A stretch of 64,000 nt of DNA, from NCBI RefSeq assembly GCF_018991925.1, contig NW_024729710.1, positions 228,501 through 292,500 of the forward strand, in the 5' to 3' direction. A program made the position numbers and the translations under genes. The stretch's first letter is position 1, and each line of letters opens with the position of its first letter. Positions 1 to 11,541 of the stretch are shown piece by piece. The notes beneath the pieces were generated by a model. That model was not told the DNA's origin, did no database searches, and saw nothing but the letters and a program-made list of their open reading frames with translations. Origin of the DNA: Homarus americanus (Eukaryota; Arthropoda; Malacostraca; Decapoda; Nephropidae).

Positions 1-118
1 CCCACCACAGTACCGCTCTGTCAGCGGGCTACCAGCTCTGATAAGGTCAGGTTTTTAGGTAATTTACGAGGTGATGGAGCTAATTACAGAGATAAACAAC
101 ACTATCTCTGTGTGGTTT

Positions 119-430
119 AGGGGGACAGGCAGAGGAGGGAGGAGATAGGGAAGGAGGGGAGACGGGGAGGGAGAGAGGAGGGAGACAGGCAGGAGGGAGA
201 GGAGGGAGGAGACGGACGGACGGACGGATGGATGGAGGGAAGGAAGGAAGGAAGGAGGGAAGGACGGTTGGGACGGACGGACGGAGGGAGGGAGGGAGGG
301 AAGGAAGGAAGGACGGTAGGGATGGAGGGAGGGACGGTAGGGAGGGAGGGAGGTACCGGAGGGAGGGAGAGAGAGACAGTATGGAAGGAGGGACGGTAGG
401 GAGGGAGAGACGGGAGGGAGGGAGGGAGTA
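119..430. repeat. Purine-rich GGA/GGAC/GGAG tract
   Basis: About 310 bases are almost pure G and A on +, with runs of GGAC, GGAT, GGAA and GGGA tetranucleotides. The tract yields an 81-residue Gly/Arg/Glu open frame, which is a by-product of the repeat. Long homopurine DNA of this kind can form triplex or G-quadruplex structures. Confidence 0.9.
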
Positions 431-2980
431 TCTATTTCCTGGCCGTCATCTACAAAGGTCAGTGCGCCCGTAGCAATTGTTCTAACATATCGGACCTGTC
501 TTGCCTCTGGTGTACTGTCAGCTTCGATGTTTACACTAGGCGGTCAATCAATCAAGGGAAGAGCTCAGTTAATACTCTTTTATAAGGGATTTTTATTATG
601 CAGTCAATGATTAAATGAATTGATAGATGAATTAAATGATTGTTGTATGAGTGAGGTAGTAACACACGTTTGGTTTGTGTGTACTATAAAAACTAGTGAT
701 ATTTATATACGGTGTAAGGAAGTAATTGTTTTGTGTATTGGGTTTGTATGTTTTTATATGTTTTGTATTTTGGGTTTTGTATGTTTTTATTTATTTATTT
801 TTTTTTATTTATTTTTTTTTAATGTTTCTTAAGTCACATATGTAGACGGTATATATATATATATGAACAGTTAAGGAGGTTTCCGACTGGTCATTCACCT
901 TCTCCGAGAAGTGTAAACCCCGGGAGTATCGACTCGTGAATCTGAAGCATTTGCCTGTCTCGGGTTGAAAGAGGATGGTCTGGAGTCAATATAGTGATTC
1001 CCTATACGACTTTCAGGACAATAATAATGAATGTATTTGATTATACTGAACATTAGCATCATAATATTAATCCTGTGTAATAATAGAAGAATGTAGGTTT
1101 CTCGTCTGTCTGTCTGTCTGTAACACCTGGACAGATCCTCGTGAGTTATATTACCAGACTACTGAATTAGGTGTGTGGGGGGGGACATGTCAATCGTTGG
1201 GGTTAAGTCTACAAATGCAACATTATTACACGAATGGGATTTATGCATTTGGCCTCTTTATACCCGACAAACACCCATAAAGGGGGTTGGATTACTTCGT
1301 TGGCAACTGTGTGTGTCCCATGCCACACTGATGTTTATTGTTTATTGTTTTGATTTTGAGTTACCATGTTTTTAAAAAGTGGCTACAAACACTCAAGGGA
1401 TCCCTCACGGTGTTGTCGCCAAGTGTCATGAAAATCGGTAGAGGAGTCTTCTGACCTTACGGGCGTCTGCTTTGGAACAAACAATCCTTCACAAAAAAAA
1501 TAATTCAATAAATAAACATTGACAACAATACTTGTCACTATTGATACAAATACAGAAAAAAATATCACACACAAAGAGATACAATGAATACTTCTTTTGC
1601 CAGTAAAAATAATTGTGGGACAAACATATATTTCAATAATACAACCACACGTAACTGTAAAAAAAATGACAACACATTAATCTTCCTCCAAAAAAAAAAA
1701 GTCGGTTCAGCTCGGCCACAAAAATTGATGACGATAAAAGTGTTTTTATCCCAGGACGAGAAAGACTTACGACCACACAAAGAATCAAACCTCCACACCT
1801 TCATAGAAGAGACAATCACACCAAGATGAATTTCGAGTGAGAGAAAAAAAATCGTAAGGACGCGACAAACACCTAAAAAAAAAAACTGTGCCAACGTTGC
1901 CAGACCAAAAATTTATCCCCGGCGCAGAAACTTGGCAATAGGAGCGTAAATTCTGGAGGAAGTGGTTCTAATTTCACAGTCGATGGCCAGCCGAGATTTA
2001 AATCTAAATTTGGCCTAAGAGATCAGCGGAAAAAGAAGGAGTATAATTGGAAAGTCGTTTTACTAGGCGGAGAGAAAGTGGGAGAAAGTGAGAGAAAGTG
2101 AGTAGATCGTGGTGAATATTTTGAACATGGTTTGTGAAGGTGAGGATGAACGCTCATAAATATACAGGTACAGCTGAACATTCACCTGATAGAATTTATG
2201 ATGTAATTGTCTTGTTATATCCGTTAACGAGTTCTCCGCGGGGTATGGCTCGTGTTCGCGACTTATCAAAAAATCCACGCACTGTGCCTCCCGCGTCCAG
2301 ATGTCTATCAATAATGTGGAGAGTTTGTCATCATATAACCAATAACCAACGTGAAAATAACCAAATTGCCTTCACAAACAATGTAATGTTCAAAACGGTA
2401 TTTTCTGGGGCTATAGTTCAAATGTTCAGGGACTTGACACGAACATGTTAACTCTTGTAATGTTATAAAGGTCACGTTGAACATCTTGAACAAAACCTGG
2501 GCAAACCAAAGTGAACATTCTTGGGTAAAATAAAGGCTTTGGGCTGTTTATGATTTGAATATTTACTAAATCACTTACTTCAATTTTTAGGATTTTAAAT
2601 ATTTCCATCACTTGCCAATTCTTAGTAAATTCAATCATTTCTCCTCACCTTTATTGTACAAATTAAATGAAGCTTTTTAGTGATAAATCTGGAGAAAAAA
2701 CTTATTCCCTTAATAATATGTCACCTAAACTACATCATTACCAAAACTAGGATGTTGTTGGACAGAGCTGTAACAATGGTATTCTTCGTCAAGTACCAGG
2801 AGGTGTTGTTTAAAGAGTCAATATTTTTATAGTTTGTAAATATTCACAGGGAATTTTTCTTCGGTTTGTAATGTCAACTGTAATCCTCTTATTTTAAGCG
2901 CTTTTTACAGCAAACTAAATAAACAAAGGTGTAAACATATTGCAATAAAATTCTTGTAATGTTTTTCGTCTGTATTACAC
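430..2980. other. Unique AT-rich DNA, no recognised gene
   Basis: This is mostly non-repetitive, AT-rich sequence with short T runs (784-826) and a short TA run near 850-864. One coding-like block follows an AG at about 872: on + it reads K-E-V-S-D-W-S-F-T-F-S-E-K-C-K-P-R before a stop near 965. It is only about 32 codons and has no family match that I can name. The - strand at 1565-1894 holds a 109-codon Phe/Ser-rich frame produced by poly-A runs. Confidence 0.5.
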
Positions 2981-2982
2981 AG

Positions 2983-3050
2983 CCGCAATGAAGCTCTTGT
3001 GTGTGATAGATGTCGATGTAGCTGTTGTCATGAGCTGTGTGTTGGCGGGA
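2983..3050 (+). CDS. Candidate exon with signal-peptide-like start (unconfirmed)
   Basis: A pyrimidine-rich stretch ends in ACACAG at 2977-2982 and GTAAGTGGG follows at 3051, so a 68-base exon is possible. It contains ATG at 2988 with G at -3. The predicted start is M-K-L-L-C-V-I-D-V-D-V-A-V-V-M-S-C-V-L-A-G, a hydrophobic N-terminus resembling a secretion signal, although two Asp residues in the core are atypical. If the GT is not used, the frame runs on to a stop at 3221 (77 residues). I recognise no protein family. It could equally be a chance combination of splice-like signals. Confidence 0.25.
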
Positions 3051-3221
3051 GTAAGTGGGATAGAGACATTAAGAGACATAGGGACGGCCGTCAAACACAC
3101 ACTCTCCTCGTCGGGCAGCTGGTTAACCCGAAGGCATGTATCACCCTCGGCCATGAATGGAGGTTCTCTCACCAGTGATATTTATCTGCTGAATACGAAT
3201 AAACCCAAAGTCTTACAGTAG

Positions 3222-4917
3222 TTCAACAGCTTCCAACCAGTTCAAGAGTCATTATACCTCCTTACCTTATCCATTGACTCCCTTTGTGTAGAGACACTGA
3301 GAATAACGCTGAAAACCAGGACAACTGTACACTCGCATCACCGTTTTCTACCAATTCTTTGGCTTAACCTTTGTCTCTCACATGTACAATACTGCATATT
3401 GTGTTTGTTCTGTCTTTCCTGTCACCTCCCCTTTACACAGTTGCCCAATGTATTAAATTCTGGTTTTAAAATGTCATCTGAGCTCCGGGATACAGGATTT
3501 AACCGTGATTGATGGGTACAGAGGCAGTCAGCTAACACCAGTGTATAACACCCCGTGTATAAGGTTCAGTCATACTTCATTACCTTTTACCTTCTTCATT
3601 TTGCATTATTCATGTTTTTAATGTTCCCTCTTATCTCGTTCATTGATCACCTGTTATCACTGGCAATCATATAGTTTTTACACCTGATGCTCTACAATGA
3701 GGTCACTCACACGGGCGCCTCTCCCTCTCCATCAGAATGCTGGGCAAAAAATAAAATGTCCTTTTAATAAATTCAATATATTTTTATGTTTTTTTCCGAG
3801 TTTTATCAATCTGTTGGTATTCCATCGTTTATTTCTTTTTGGGGTTATTATGGTCATTCTGCTTTGTATTCCTCTCGTCATCTGTTCTGACGCCATATTT
3901 TATTTTATTTTCGTTTCATTTGTGTTTTAATTCTTTTTATTTCCCTATAATTGCCTTAAAAAGTGTTGGCACTCTGGTCACAGCGATATTCTCTGCTGTT
4001 TATTATTCTGTCGAGTTGTATTTGATAAACACTAAACATCACAACTACAAAATACATGTATAGAAAATGTTGATATAGAGTTTGAATGTCTATATAAACA
4101 TCATATATTATTTTAGATGTAGATTTATATGACTAAGTAATGGCTAAGATATATAAAATTAGTTCTCGTTTAAAGTTAGTGACGTCATACACAGAGTTAG
4201 AAATATAATATTCAATTAAATACGCGTGACGTTAATCATCCAAATTATTAATAAATTATTTTAGCTCATTTGAAAATCATTAATTATATCCACGTCGTTA
4301 CTCGCCATGTGTGAGGCGCTTGTTAATTACGATACGCCCCCCCTTATGCTATTAATTGAAAATAGCGATTATGACAGCTGATTTATCGTCGGGGCCGCGA
4401 GTGTTGAAATACCCTGACACTTTCATTACCCAGAAACGCGCTAGTGGGCTGAGGGGTCATTACCTGCCATATATGACCGGGTCTTAATGAGGGATGAAAC
4501 GAACTATTTTGACCTTTATTTTATTACTGCCTAGTGATTGTTGTTTAATTCCCTGTTTGGTTATGTATGTGAGTCTTTCTTATCTATTTGCATCCAGTTT
4601 CGTTCCTTCTCGGTCCACTGTTTACATGTTCCTGAAGTATATAATCTCTCTCCTTGAAATTCGCTTGCCAGATTGTCGTTCGGTTATACCTGTTGGCCCA
4701 GATGTGTGTGTTCAGTTAATCACTAAAGTCAGATTATTGCTGCCTTTTTACTGAGAATTTGTGAACCTGTTAAGCATTAATTTTGGACACATTAATTTTA
4801 AATCCTTTTGCCCCGTCTGTTCGTGTTTATAATTCTGCTGGAGTTAATGCAAATATTATAATGTCATCAGCTAAACTTGTCTGACCCAGAATCAACGACT
4901 TAACAACTTATTTCCAG
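3222..4917. other. Unique AT-rich DNA, no gene seen
   Basis: The stretch is AT-rich, mostly non-repetitive DNA with no family-level protein match on either strand. A palindromic cAMP-response-type octamer TGACGTCA lies at 4180-4187. Open frames at 3697-4063 and 4494-4754 are Phe/Leu-rich translations of T-rich DNA. Confidence 0.5.
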
Positions 4918-4953
4918 TACCGCTGTTGAGTTGTGGAGACAATGGCGAACCTT
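4918..4953 (+). CDS. Candidate short start-codon exon (unconfirmed)
   Basis: CTTATTTCCAG ends at 4917, a good acceptor with a pyrimidine stretch. The next 36 bases contain ATGGCGAACCTT in strong context (GAGACAATGG) and are followed at once by GTGAGTTATTTTT, a near-consensus donor. The exon would encode only Met-Ala-Asn-Leu and end in phase 0, the classic shape of a 5' exon holding the initiator codon. No downstream exon is proven. A coding-like block at 5519 begins in the matching phase. This is the cleanest acceptor-ATG-donor combination I see in the window, but it is short enough to arise by chance. Confidence 0.3.
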
Positions 4954-5440
4954 GTGAGTTATTTTTCTTAATTTTACCTGTAACATTTTGTTTTCAATAT
5001 TTGTACAATCTGACTAATGAGGCGACATTCCTGTATATGTGAGAGATGTTTTCAATATTTATAAAGAATCTTATAACATCTATAATGGAGATTAACCTTT
5101 ACTCGTCAGCCAGGCGAGTCGAGCGTCACTAATCACATACAACTTGATGTAGAGTAACTGTATTTCTACCTGTGATTAGATATTTATGAACCTATTAGTG
5201 TTTAGACAAGTAATATCGACCCACGTCAGGTAACTATCACAAAGTGTCTCTTTGATGGAGAATCGATCTTAGGACGTCTTGAGTACAATTACTACGCCGC
5301 CACCGCACTCGTATCGTTCTGACTCGGAAGCCTTTCAAGTAGCAATTGAAGCTTAATCATCATCTTTCCTTCTTTCAACAACTCGGCTTCGTGTAATCAA
5401 ATTCGTTTTTGAATTTCTTGATATGATTAAACAAAGATCT

Positions 5441-5464
5441 GTGTGTGTGTGTGTGTGTGTGTGT
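5441..5464. repeat. GT microsatellite
   Basis: There are 12 consecutive GT dinucleotides. Confidence 0.95.
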
Positions 5465-5518
5465 GAGTAAACCCAATGCCTTCCAAGTCAACTACAGTCA
5501 GGGTAATATACGTCAGAG

Positions 5519-5632
5519 GATTATAGAGATTTCTTAGCCGATGCCAAGACCAAAGATGGATTTCGGACACAATGTAAACAAACGGATGTTGTGAGCAACC
5601 TTGACGGACGGACCCACATCAAGGCAAGATAA
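5519..5632 (+). other. Coding-like block, possible exon (unconfirmed)
   Basis: Directly after an AG at 5517-5518 the + strand reads 37 codons to a TAA at 5630: D-Y-R-D-F-L-A-D-A-K-T-K-D-G-F-R-T-Q, then a Cys/Lys/Asp-rich remainder. The charged, mixed composition looks like coding sequence, unlike the surrounding filler. The AG lacks a pyrimidine tract, which weakens an exon call. AAG|GCAAGA at 5621-5629 could be a GC-type donor. The phase is compatible with the candidate exon ending at 4953. No family is recognised. Confidence 0.2.
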
Positions 5633-5776
5633 ATGTCCACCTGACTCGCAAACTTTCAATTAATTTCTCTTTCTTTTTCTCTATATTTTTCCTCCCACAT
5701 TATGCCTTAAGGGACGAACAAATATTTGGTTTTTATTAAGTTTTTAGAGTATTTGTACTTTTTTCCGATATTCACG

Positions 5777-5780
<4 letters not shown>

Positions 5781-5814
<34 letters not shown>
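5781..5814. repeat. GA microsatellite
   Basis: There are 17 GA dinucleotides, followed by A-rich unique DNA. Confidence 0.95.
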
Positions 5815-5817
<3 letters not shown>

Positions 5818-6025
5818 AAAATGTGTAAAGGTGAACTACACTCAAAAGACAGTGCGTAAATGAGAAAGGAAGTAACGCAGGAATATCAACAAAAAGAAAG
5901 ACAGGCAGACAAGAATAGATAAGGAAAGACTAAAATAAGAGTGAAAGGGATGGTGGAGGTTAGAGAGGCAGACAGGCACACCACCGCTTCAGATATCAGG
6001 ATTGATGGTATAAATTTTCATCGTC

Positions 6026-6064
6026 TCCCCCACCACCCACCCACCCACCACCCACCCACCCACA
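6026..6064. repeat. CCCA/CCA simple repeat
   Basis: The stretch is a C-rich array of CCCACC and CCCA units. Confidence 0.9.
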
Positions 6065-6325
6065 CGAGAGGAGGATGGTGAGATATACAGCTTCTTCACC
6101 AATCATTATAAGAACTAATACTCCCCGCCAGAGGCCTTAAATACAGTATACGTAAACCTATTCCTACAGTCGTCAATTTTATGTTAGATTTTTCCTCCTG
6201 TGTCAATGTTGTGTTAGAATTTTCCACCTGTTGTTATATTAATTGAAACTATTTGTCAGATATCGATGTAACTTTCAGTGTCAGGTGATATAATTATAGT
6301 ATTTTCCGTTAATATATAAAACAAT

Positions 6326-6345
6326 ATAACCTAACCTAACCTAAA
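6326..6345 (-). repeat. Telomere-type CCTAA block
   Basis: Four AACCT units, the C-strand form of the arthropod TTAGG telomere repeat, are embedded in AT-rich DNA. They form a short interstitial block. Confidence 0.8.
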
Positions 6346-6910
6346 CTAAAGGAGCTCATTTTTTTTTTTTTACTTTTCATAATGTCTCTTACGTATTTTC
6401 CCTTCTATGCTGCGGTTAGCTTCCATTTATTCCTTCTTTTATTATCCATTATTAACTTTTGTTTGTATCTGCTTTATTATGTCCCGCTTAGAGTTTGCTT
6501 TTGTTTGTGTGTTTGTAAATGAGTTTGTTGGTGATTTGTGTGGCGTTTGAGAGCACCAACCACTTCCCCCTCCCCCCATGACTCTTTCAGCTCATAAAAG
6601 AATCTGTAAATCACTTCTGAATCTCTCTCGTGGCAATCACCTCAACTGATATACAAATCACATATAAATCTACGTAAATTACGACCCGCACATAAGCTTC
6701 ACTACACCTGTATAAATTCCGAGTGAAAATAATGTTCTAACACCTGTGTGAGTCACGAGCCGACGTAATTTCCTCGCACCTGTGTAAATCAGACCAGCTT
6801 CGTCTTGTTCCGGTCATTAGGAATGAGGAACGCCTTTGGCAGCTGCAGCCAGGTGATATACTGTACACCATCAGCCTCACTCTTAAACCTTACCAACACC
6901 CGGACCAGGA

Positions 6911-7140
6911 GCTTAACCTAATTTAACCTGACGTTACTTAACCCAACCTAACCTCTCGTAACCTAACCTAAGCCTAGCCAGACTTAACCCAACCTTAACT
7001 CAATCCAAAACCTAATCTAATTTAACCTCACTTAACCTAACTAAGACTAACCTAACTTAACACCAACTAAGACTAACCTAATTTACTCCTAGTATGACCT
7101 GACCCAACCCACCCCAACCCAACCCAACCCAACACGACCC
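6911..7140 (-). repeat. Degenerate CCTAA/CCCAA telomere-like block
   Basis: About 230 bases are built from AACCT, AACTT, AATCT and finally CAACC pentamers with many substitutions. The 3' part (7100-7130) has shifted to a homogeneous CCAAC run. This looks like an old interstitial telomere-type array decaying by point mutation. Confidence 0.8.
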
Positions 7141-7387
7141 ACGGTCTTAAAGAAAAAATCCAGTCCTAATCCGGTTTAGGTTATTATTCCCTTAATATTC
7201 TGCTAATTTGGAACTAGTTGAAATGACCCCACCGATTAAAATAGCTATGAACGTATGCTGAGACTATATCGTTTACAGCCACGCCATCTCGTCCCCCAAC
7301 AGAGAAGAGGAAATTGATGTGTGAAGCCTGAAAGAATTCCTTGGACTTGTATTTGAATTGTCAGAAGTTCGTACCTAAAACTCTTCA

Positions 7388-7550
7388 TTCTCTCCCTCCC
7401 CTCTTCCTTACCCCTCCTCCCTCTCCCCCTCTCTCTCGCTTCCTCCCCCTCGCTTCCTCCCCCTCCGTCCCTCCTCCCCGTCCCTCCTCCCCTTCCTCCT
7501 CTCTCTCCCTTCCTCCTCTCTCCTCCTTCCTCCCCCTTTACCCCCCCCCC
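7388..7550. repeat. Polypyrimidine CCTCCC tract
   Basis: The + strand is C and T over roughly 160 bases and ends in ten consecutive C. The 115-codon Pro/Ser/Leu frame across it (7341-7688) is a repeat translation. Confidence 0.9.
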
Positions 7551-7906
7551 ATGGGATTAAGGGATGGTCTCTATAGTAGTGTCTCTTGCTGTCTGTATTG
7601 TATCTCTCTCCGTGTTCTCAAGCGCGCGTGTCTCTCAGTCTCTCTGCCTGGGCGTCACTTTAGGAGATCACGTTATACCTGGTGTTAGACGCTACAGAAA
7701 CATTGCACTATAACGGTAGTATTTGCTCACCTGGTATAATGCTGATAATGTATAACGCATTTGGGGAATTAAAAACCAACAAGGGCGTTGGAAATAAGTC
7801 TAAAAGCTCCAGTTGCCGTTTTTATTTAAGTTGAGAATAACAAACTTCTATTTTTCTAATGTTCTAAACAAATGTATATAATTTGTTGAGTTTTATAGTG
7901 TATAAT

Positions 7907-7940
7907 GGTGTGTGTCTGTGTGTGTGTGTGTGTGTGTGTG
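7907..7940. repeat. GT microsatellite
   Basis: A GT array of about 17 units with one interruption near its start. Confidence 0.95.
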
Positions 7941-8039
7941 AAAGAATGATGCTTATGGTGGTTGAAACATAAAACAAAAGTAATGGTATAGTTATTTTAA
8001 TAAGAACGACTTGGCACACCTCCTAATCGCGGTCATATT

Positions 8040-8041
<2 letters not shown>

Positions 8042-8087
<46 letters not shown>
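8042..8087. repeat. GA microsatellite
   Basis: An uninterrupted GA array of about 23 units. Confidence 0.95.
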
Positions 8088-8088
<1 letters not shown>

Positions 8089-8261
8089 TTAAGGCCAGTC
8101 AACACCTCTCAGATAATTAGACCCGACACTTGAAAGAAGATAAATTGTGGGATCAAAGGGAAAAATATTAAAAGGGAATGGAATCAGTAATTTGTCTGTG
8201 GAAAGAGAAGAGGGAGTATCATAACAGACTATCATCCATTGATTGAGCTGAACAGTGTGTA

Positions 8262-8351
8262 TGGTTAGGTTAGGTTAGGTTTGGTTTGGTTTGGTTTGGT
8301 TTGGTTTGGTTAGGTTAGGTTAGGTTAAGTTAGATTTGGTTAGGTTAGATT
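8262..8351 (+). repeat. TTAGG block with internal TTTGG array
   Basis: GGTTA pentamers flank a homogeneous run of six GGTTT pentamers (about 8280-8310). The variant has spread as a contiguous block, which indicates local homogenisation within an interstitial telomere-type array. Confidence 0.9.
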
Positions 8352-8874
8352 TACCATGACTTAGTACTGATAATAAAGTTTACTCTCAATCCACTTAGCT
8401 TACATTAGGTCAATAACAAAGGACAGTGGCCAGTGGATTAAACAATGGCAGTAATATGTGTTGGGAACTAAGGCCGAAGGTCAGGTCAAAGACTAGGTTG
8501 TTGAAAGACGTTAAATTTGCATATGGCCAGGGAGTGATAGCTGCCTCAGAAACGGGACTAAAGGAAGTATTCTGGTGTGTGGTTCTCTCTTATCACGGGA
8601 ATGAGAAACGCGAAAGAAGGTCGAGCATTATAATTGCAAAATACACTCGGAAAAAATACTTATCAAAGCAGAGTGTAAGTAGAAGCATGGCTAGAGCAGA
8701 CCAGCTAAGACGATGACATGATCAGAAGAGCCTGGTGTATATAGATTTAGGGAAAAATTCGATAAAAAGTGGGAGGCAACGACAGGAAGATAAATGAAGA
8801 AGTTGTGAAGGGAGATGCGTCAGACTCGTGTGAAGTTGATCATGAGAATAAAGAAAACATGGATGACGACTTCT

Positions 8875-8877
<3 letters not shown>
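8352..8877. other. Unique DNA with one anonymous open frame
   Basis: The + strand is open from 8426 to 8716 (96 codons, Lys/Arg/Ser-rich). It has mixed composition and is not a simple repeat, but I see no domain, signal peptide or splice context that supports a gene. I recognise no family. Confidence 0.4.

Positions 8878-8914
<37 letters not shown>
8878..8914. repeat. GA microsatellite
   Basis: A GA array of about 18 units. Confidence 0.95.
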
Positions 8915-8918
<4 letters not shown>

Positions 8919-9434
8919 TGGAAGGGCTGACGGAAGAGTCACACTAAAAACAATAAAAATAAACAATAGAGGATCAGCAGGTAACATAATATAGTGAAAG
9001 AAGACGCGAACACAACTGAGAATTGCAGTCATGTCGAGTGAACCAAACACGGCGATAGAATTAATATGAAAATTAACCTCAAACTTCCCTGGAAAACATT
9101 TTGGTCAGTCATATAACAATACCAGTTAACCTTAATCCCCTGACACTATACACGACAAGGAACCTCCCCAACTGAAGCTTAGAATATATAAACTGTTCTT
9201 GTCTACTCAAATTACAACACGGAAACAGATTAGTCTTTAAGTCTTATAAGAAAAACAACGTCAATAACAGTACAGGTAATACCTAACTTAAAGCCAGTCG
9301 AGGTGTTGACAATAATGAGAATTCCGACTAAGTCTTCAGCAATGGTTTAGTAATTAATGTAATATCTTATGGAAAGGCAACTTAAAAAAAATAAAAAAAT
9401 AAAAAATTATATAAATCTATTGACGTCTTTGGAG

Positions 9435-9674
9435 CGTGTGTGTGTGTGTGAATAGGCGGACAAAGATAGAAAGAGAGAGGTGATTAAAAGAGGAAACAAC
9501 CACGAAGATTTAAGAGAGAGAGAGAGAGAGAACAGGAAGGAGTGAAAGAGAAACAAAAGAGAAGAGATTGGAGGAAAGAGAAGAGAGGAAGACAGACACA
9601 GTAAAACAGATCCGCTCACAACTTTATTATGACCAAGGTTTATTAAGCATTACGAGAGAGAGAGAGAGAGAGAC
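9435..9674. repeat. Cluster of short GT and GA microsatellites
   Basis: Short GT (9437-9450) and GA (9514-9530 and 9652-9672) arrays are separated by purine-rich DNA. Overlapping Ser/Leu open frames on - are repeat translations. Confidence 0.85.
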
Positions 9675-9727
9675 TCCAGCCGCAGGTTCCGTACTTCCTT
9701 CTCCCGAGCTATTAACCCAGCCAGCCA

Positions 9728-9780
9728 AATACCCCAGTTAGTCAGTCAGTCAGCCAGCCAGTCACTCAGCTAGCTAACCA
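9728..9780. repeat. GTCA/GCCA tetranucleotide repeat
   Basis: Imperfect AGTC and AGCC tetramers alternate. Confidence 0.85.
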
Positions 9781-9786
9781 TTTCCC

Positions 9787-9870
9787 AACCATCCAGTTCC
9801 CAGACACCCCAACACCAACCATCCAGTTCCCAGACACCCCAACACCAGCCATCCAGCTTCCAGACACCTA
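9787..9870. repeat. 30-bp minisatellite, about 3 copies
   Basis: The unit starts AACCATCCAGTTCCCAGACA and is 30 bases long. Two copies are perfect and the third is slightly diverged and truncated. Confidence 0.9.
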
Positions 9871-10173
9871 ACTCATCCAGTTCCAGCCAACCAACTCAGA
9901 CACATAAATGCAAGTCAGAAGATACATAAACGCCACTGAATCACGTGTGTACAAAAGTGGGGACACATACTGTAAAATACATTTAATATAGATTATACTG
10001 TATAATATGTAGTAAATATGTGTGACAAGTATATAGAGACATTAGTTAAGAGAAACGAAGGAATAACAGCGTCACGTCATGCCATCTTAATCTTGTATCA
10101 TAAAACAGCGTCCGTACGAGCAACCACCAGCGTTTACGTTCTACTGCAACTCGCAATAACATGACCGACTTAC

Positions 10174-10243
10174 GTTCGCCCGCCTTCTGCCTGCAGTGGC
10201 GCTCTTTTATGGTAAATGTGATGATCCGCCACTGTCCCCCGGC
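10174..10243 (-). other. Candidate 70-bp exon (unconfirmed)
   Basis: On - this block is preceded by TGACTTTACTGTAG (good acceptor) and followed by GTAAGTCGG (near-perfect donor). Two frames are open across it. One reads A-G-G-Q-W-R-I-I-T-F-T-I-K-E-R-H-C, the other R-G-T-V-A-D-H-H-I-Y-H-K-R-A-P. The DNA is more GC-rich and CpG-rich than its flanks. No family is recognised. Confidence 0.2.
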
Positions 10244-10691
10244 CTACAGTAAAGTCACAGCTATTAAGAACATAACGTCATGCATCGCGTCTTCAAGAGT
10301 TAATTTTCTTTTTGGAGTCATTTACGGTGATTAATCTTTCTGTTTATTTCCATTGTAATAAAAAAAAAATTATCCCCAAAACGTATTTATTCATTTCATT
10401 GACTCTTGGAACAAGGGTCTTCATCTTGACAGTTCGAGAAGAATTTAGCGATTAATTTCACACAGCTTTTCTCTCCTCACACAACTGTCGATAAAAAACT
10501 AGCCTTAGGTTCTATTGGCGCTGTAAGCTTCACGGAGTTACATTACAAGTGCTTAAGGCGGAAGCGGTAAGAGAAGCAGCAGTTTAATACCAGCAGGTCG
10601 TGTGGATTATGTTACCATCAAATGACGTACATGTATAATTTAATTTAATCACATCCCGCAGCTCAAGATACAAAAGATCAACGTCTCTTAA

Positions 10692-10895
10692 ATACCATCA
10701 GATCACGCGTTAGTACCATCAGATCACACAGTTTTTCAACACCATCAGATAACACATTTCACAATACTGTCAGATTACGCCTGTCCGTACCCTCAGATCA
10801 CGCCTGTCGATACCATCAGATCACACATGTTAGTATCATCAGATCACACATCTCACAATACCATCAGATCAAGCTTGTTAATACCATCAGATCAG
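10692..10895. repeat. Degenerate CATCAGATCA minisatellite, 9 copies
   Basis: Nine copies of a core TACCATCAGATCAC are spaced about 20-28 bases apart, with variable spacers rich in CACA or TGTTA. The core is better conserved than the spacers. Confidence 0.85.
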
Positions 10896-11434
10896 GTACC
10901 GTAACTGCGATGCTTGCCACAACAATGACACACAAGACATCGATTAACAAACCCACAGCCACCACCAAGTAGCTCCATTTAACACCCATCCTCCAGGTAC
11001 AGAAAGAGACACGGGGGAGTAAAAAACCCTCTCTCTCTCTTCTACTACCTCCGCGATGCCTCCTCTCTCTCTCTCACACAGACAAACTCACTACAAGACA
11101 TTAGTTGAGGAGGAGCACTCATGGTACTCAAGAAAGAAAGAAAAAAAGGGAAGGAAGGATTTTGTAGATTTAACATTTTGGGATTTTTTCGTAATGTTTT
11201 TTTTTATCTCTGGATAGTTATTCTACTTTTGGGTTTGTTGTTTTTATTTATCAATTTATTCTATTTATTCGTTTATTTAATTGCTTATTTTATCATTTTG
11301 TTCGATCGTATTGATTTTTTTATCGTTATTAGATAGACTGTCGGGTGTATATGAAATATGTTACGTCCACCTTAGAGTTCACGTCATTGTTTAAAGAGGC
11401 GGTAGGTTGAAGTCAACATACTGAGGAATTCAAA

Positions 11435-11541
11435 CACACACATACACCCCAACACACACACCCCAACACACACACACACACACACCCCCCAACACACACA
11501 CACCCCAACACACATACACACCAACACACACAAACACACAC
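11435..11541. repeat. CA/CACCCC compound repeat
   Basis: ACACACAC stretches are interspersed with CCCCAA. Overlapping Cys/Val open frames on - are repeat translations. Confidence 0.9.

Noticed and set aside
1684..1800. GGTTTGATTC-like B box on - (possible tRNA-derived SINE)
   Set aside because: No A box at the right distance, no cloverleaf and no terminator arrangement.
10510..10590. F-Y-W-R-C-K motif resembling a FLYWCH zinc finger of MULE-type transposases
   Set aside because: The downstream Cys-Lys-Ala and the paired His/Cys are missing and there is a stop shortly before. A five-residue match is not enough.
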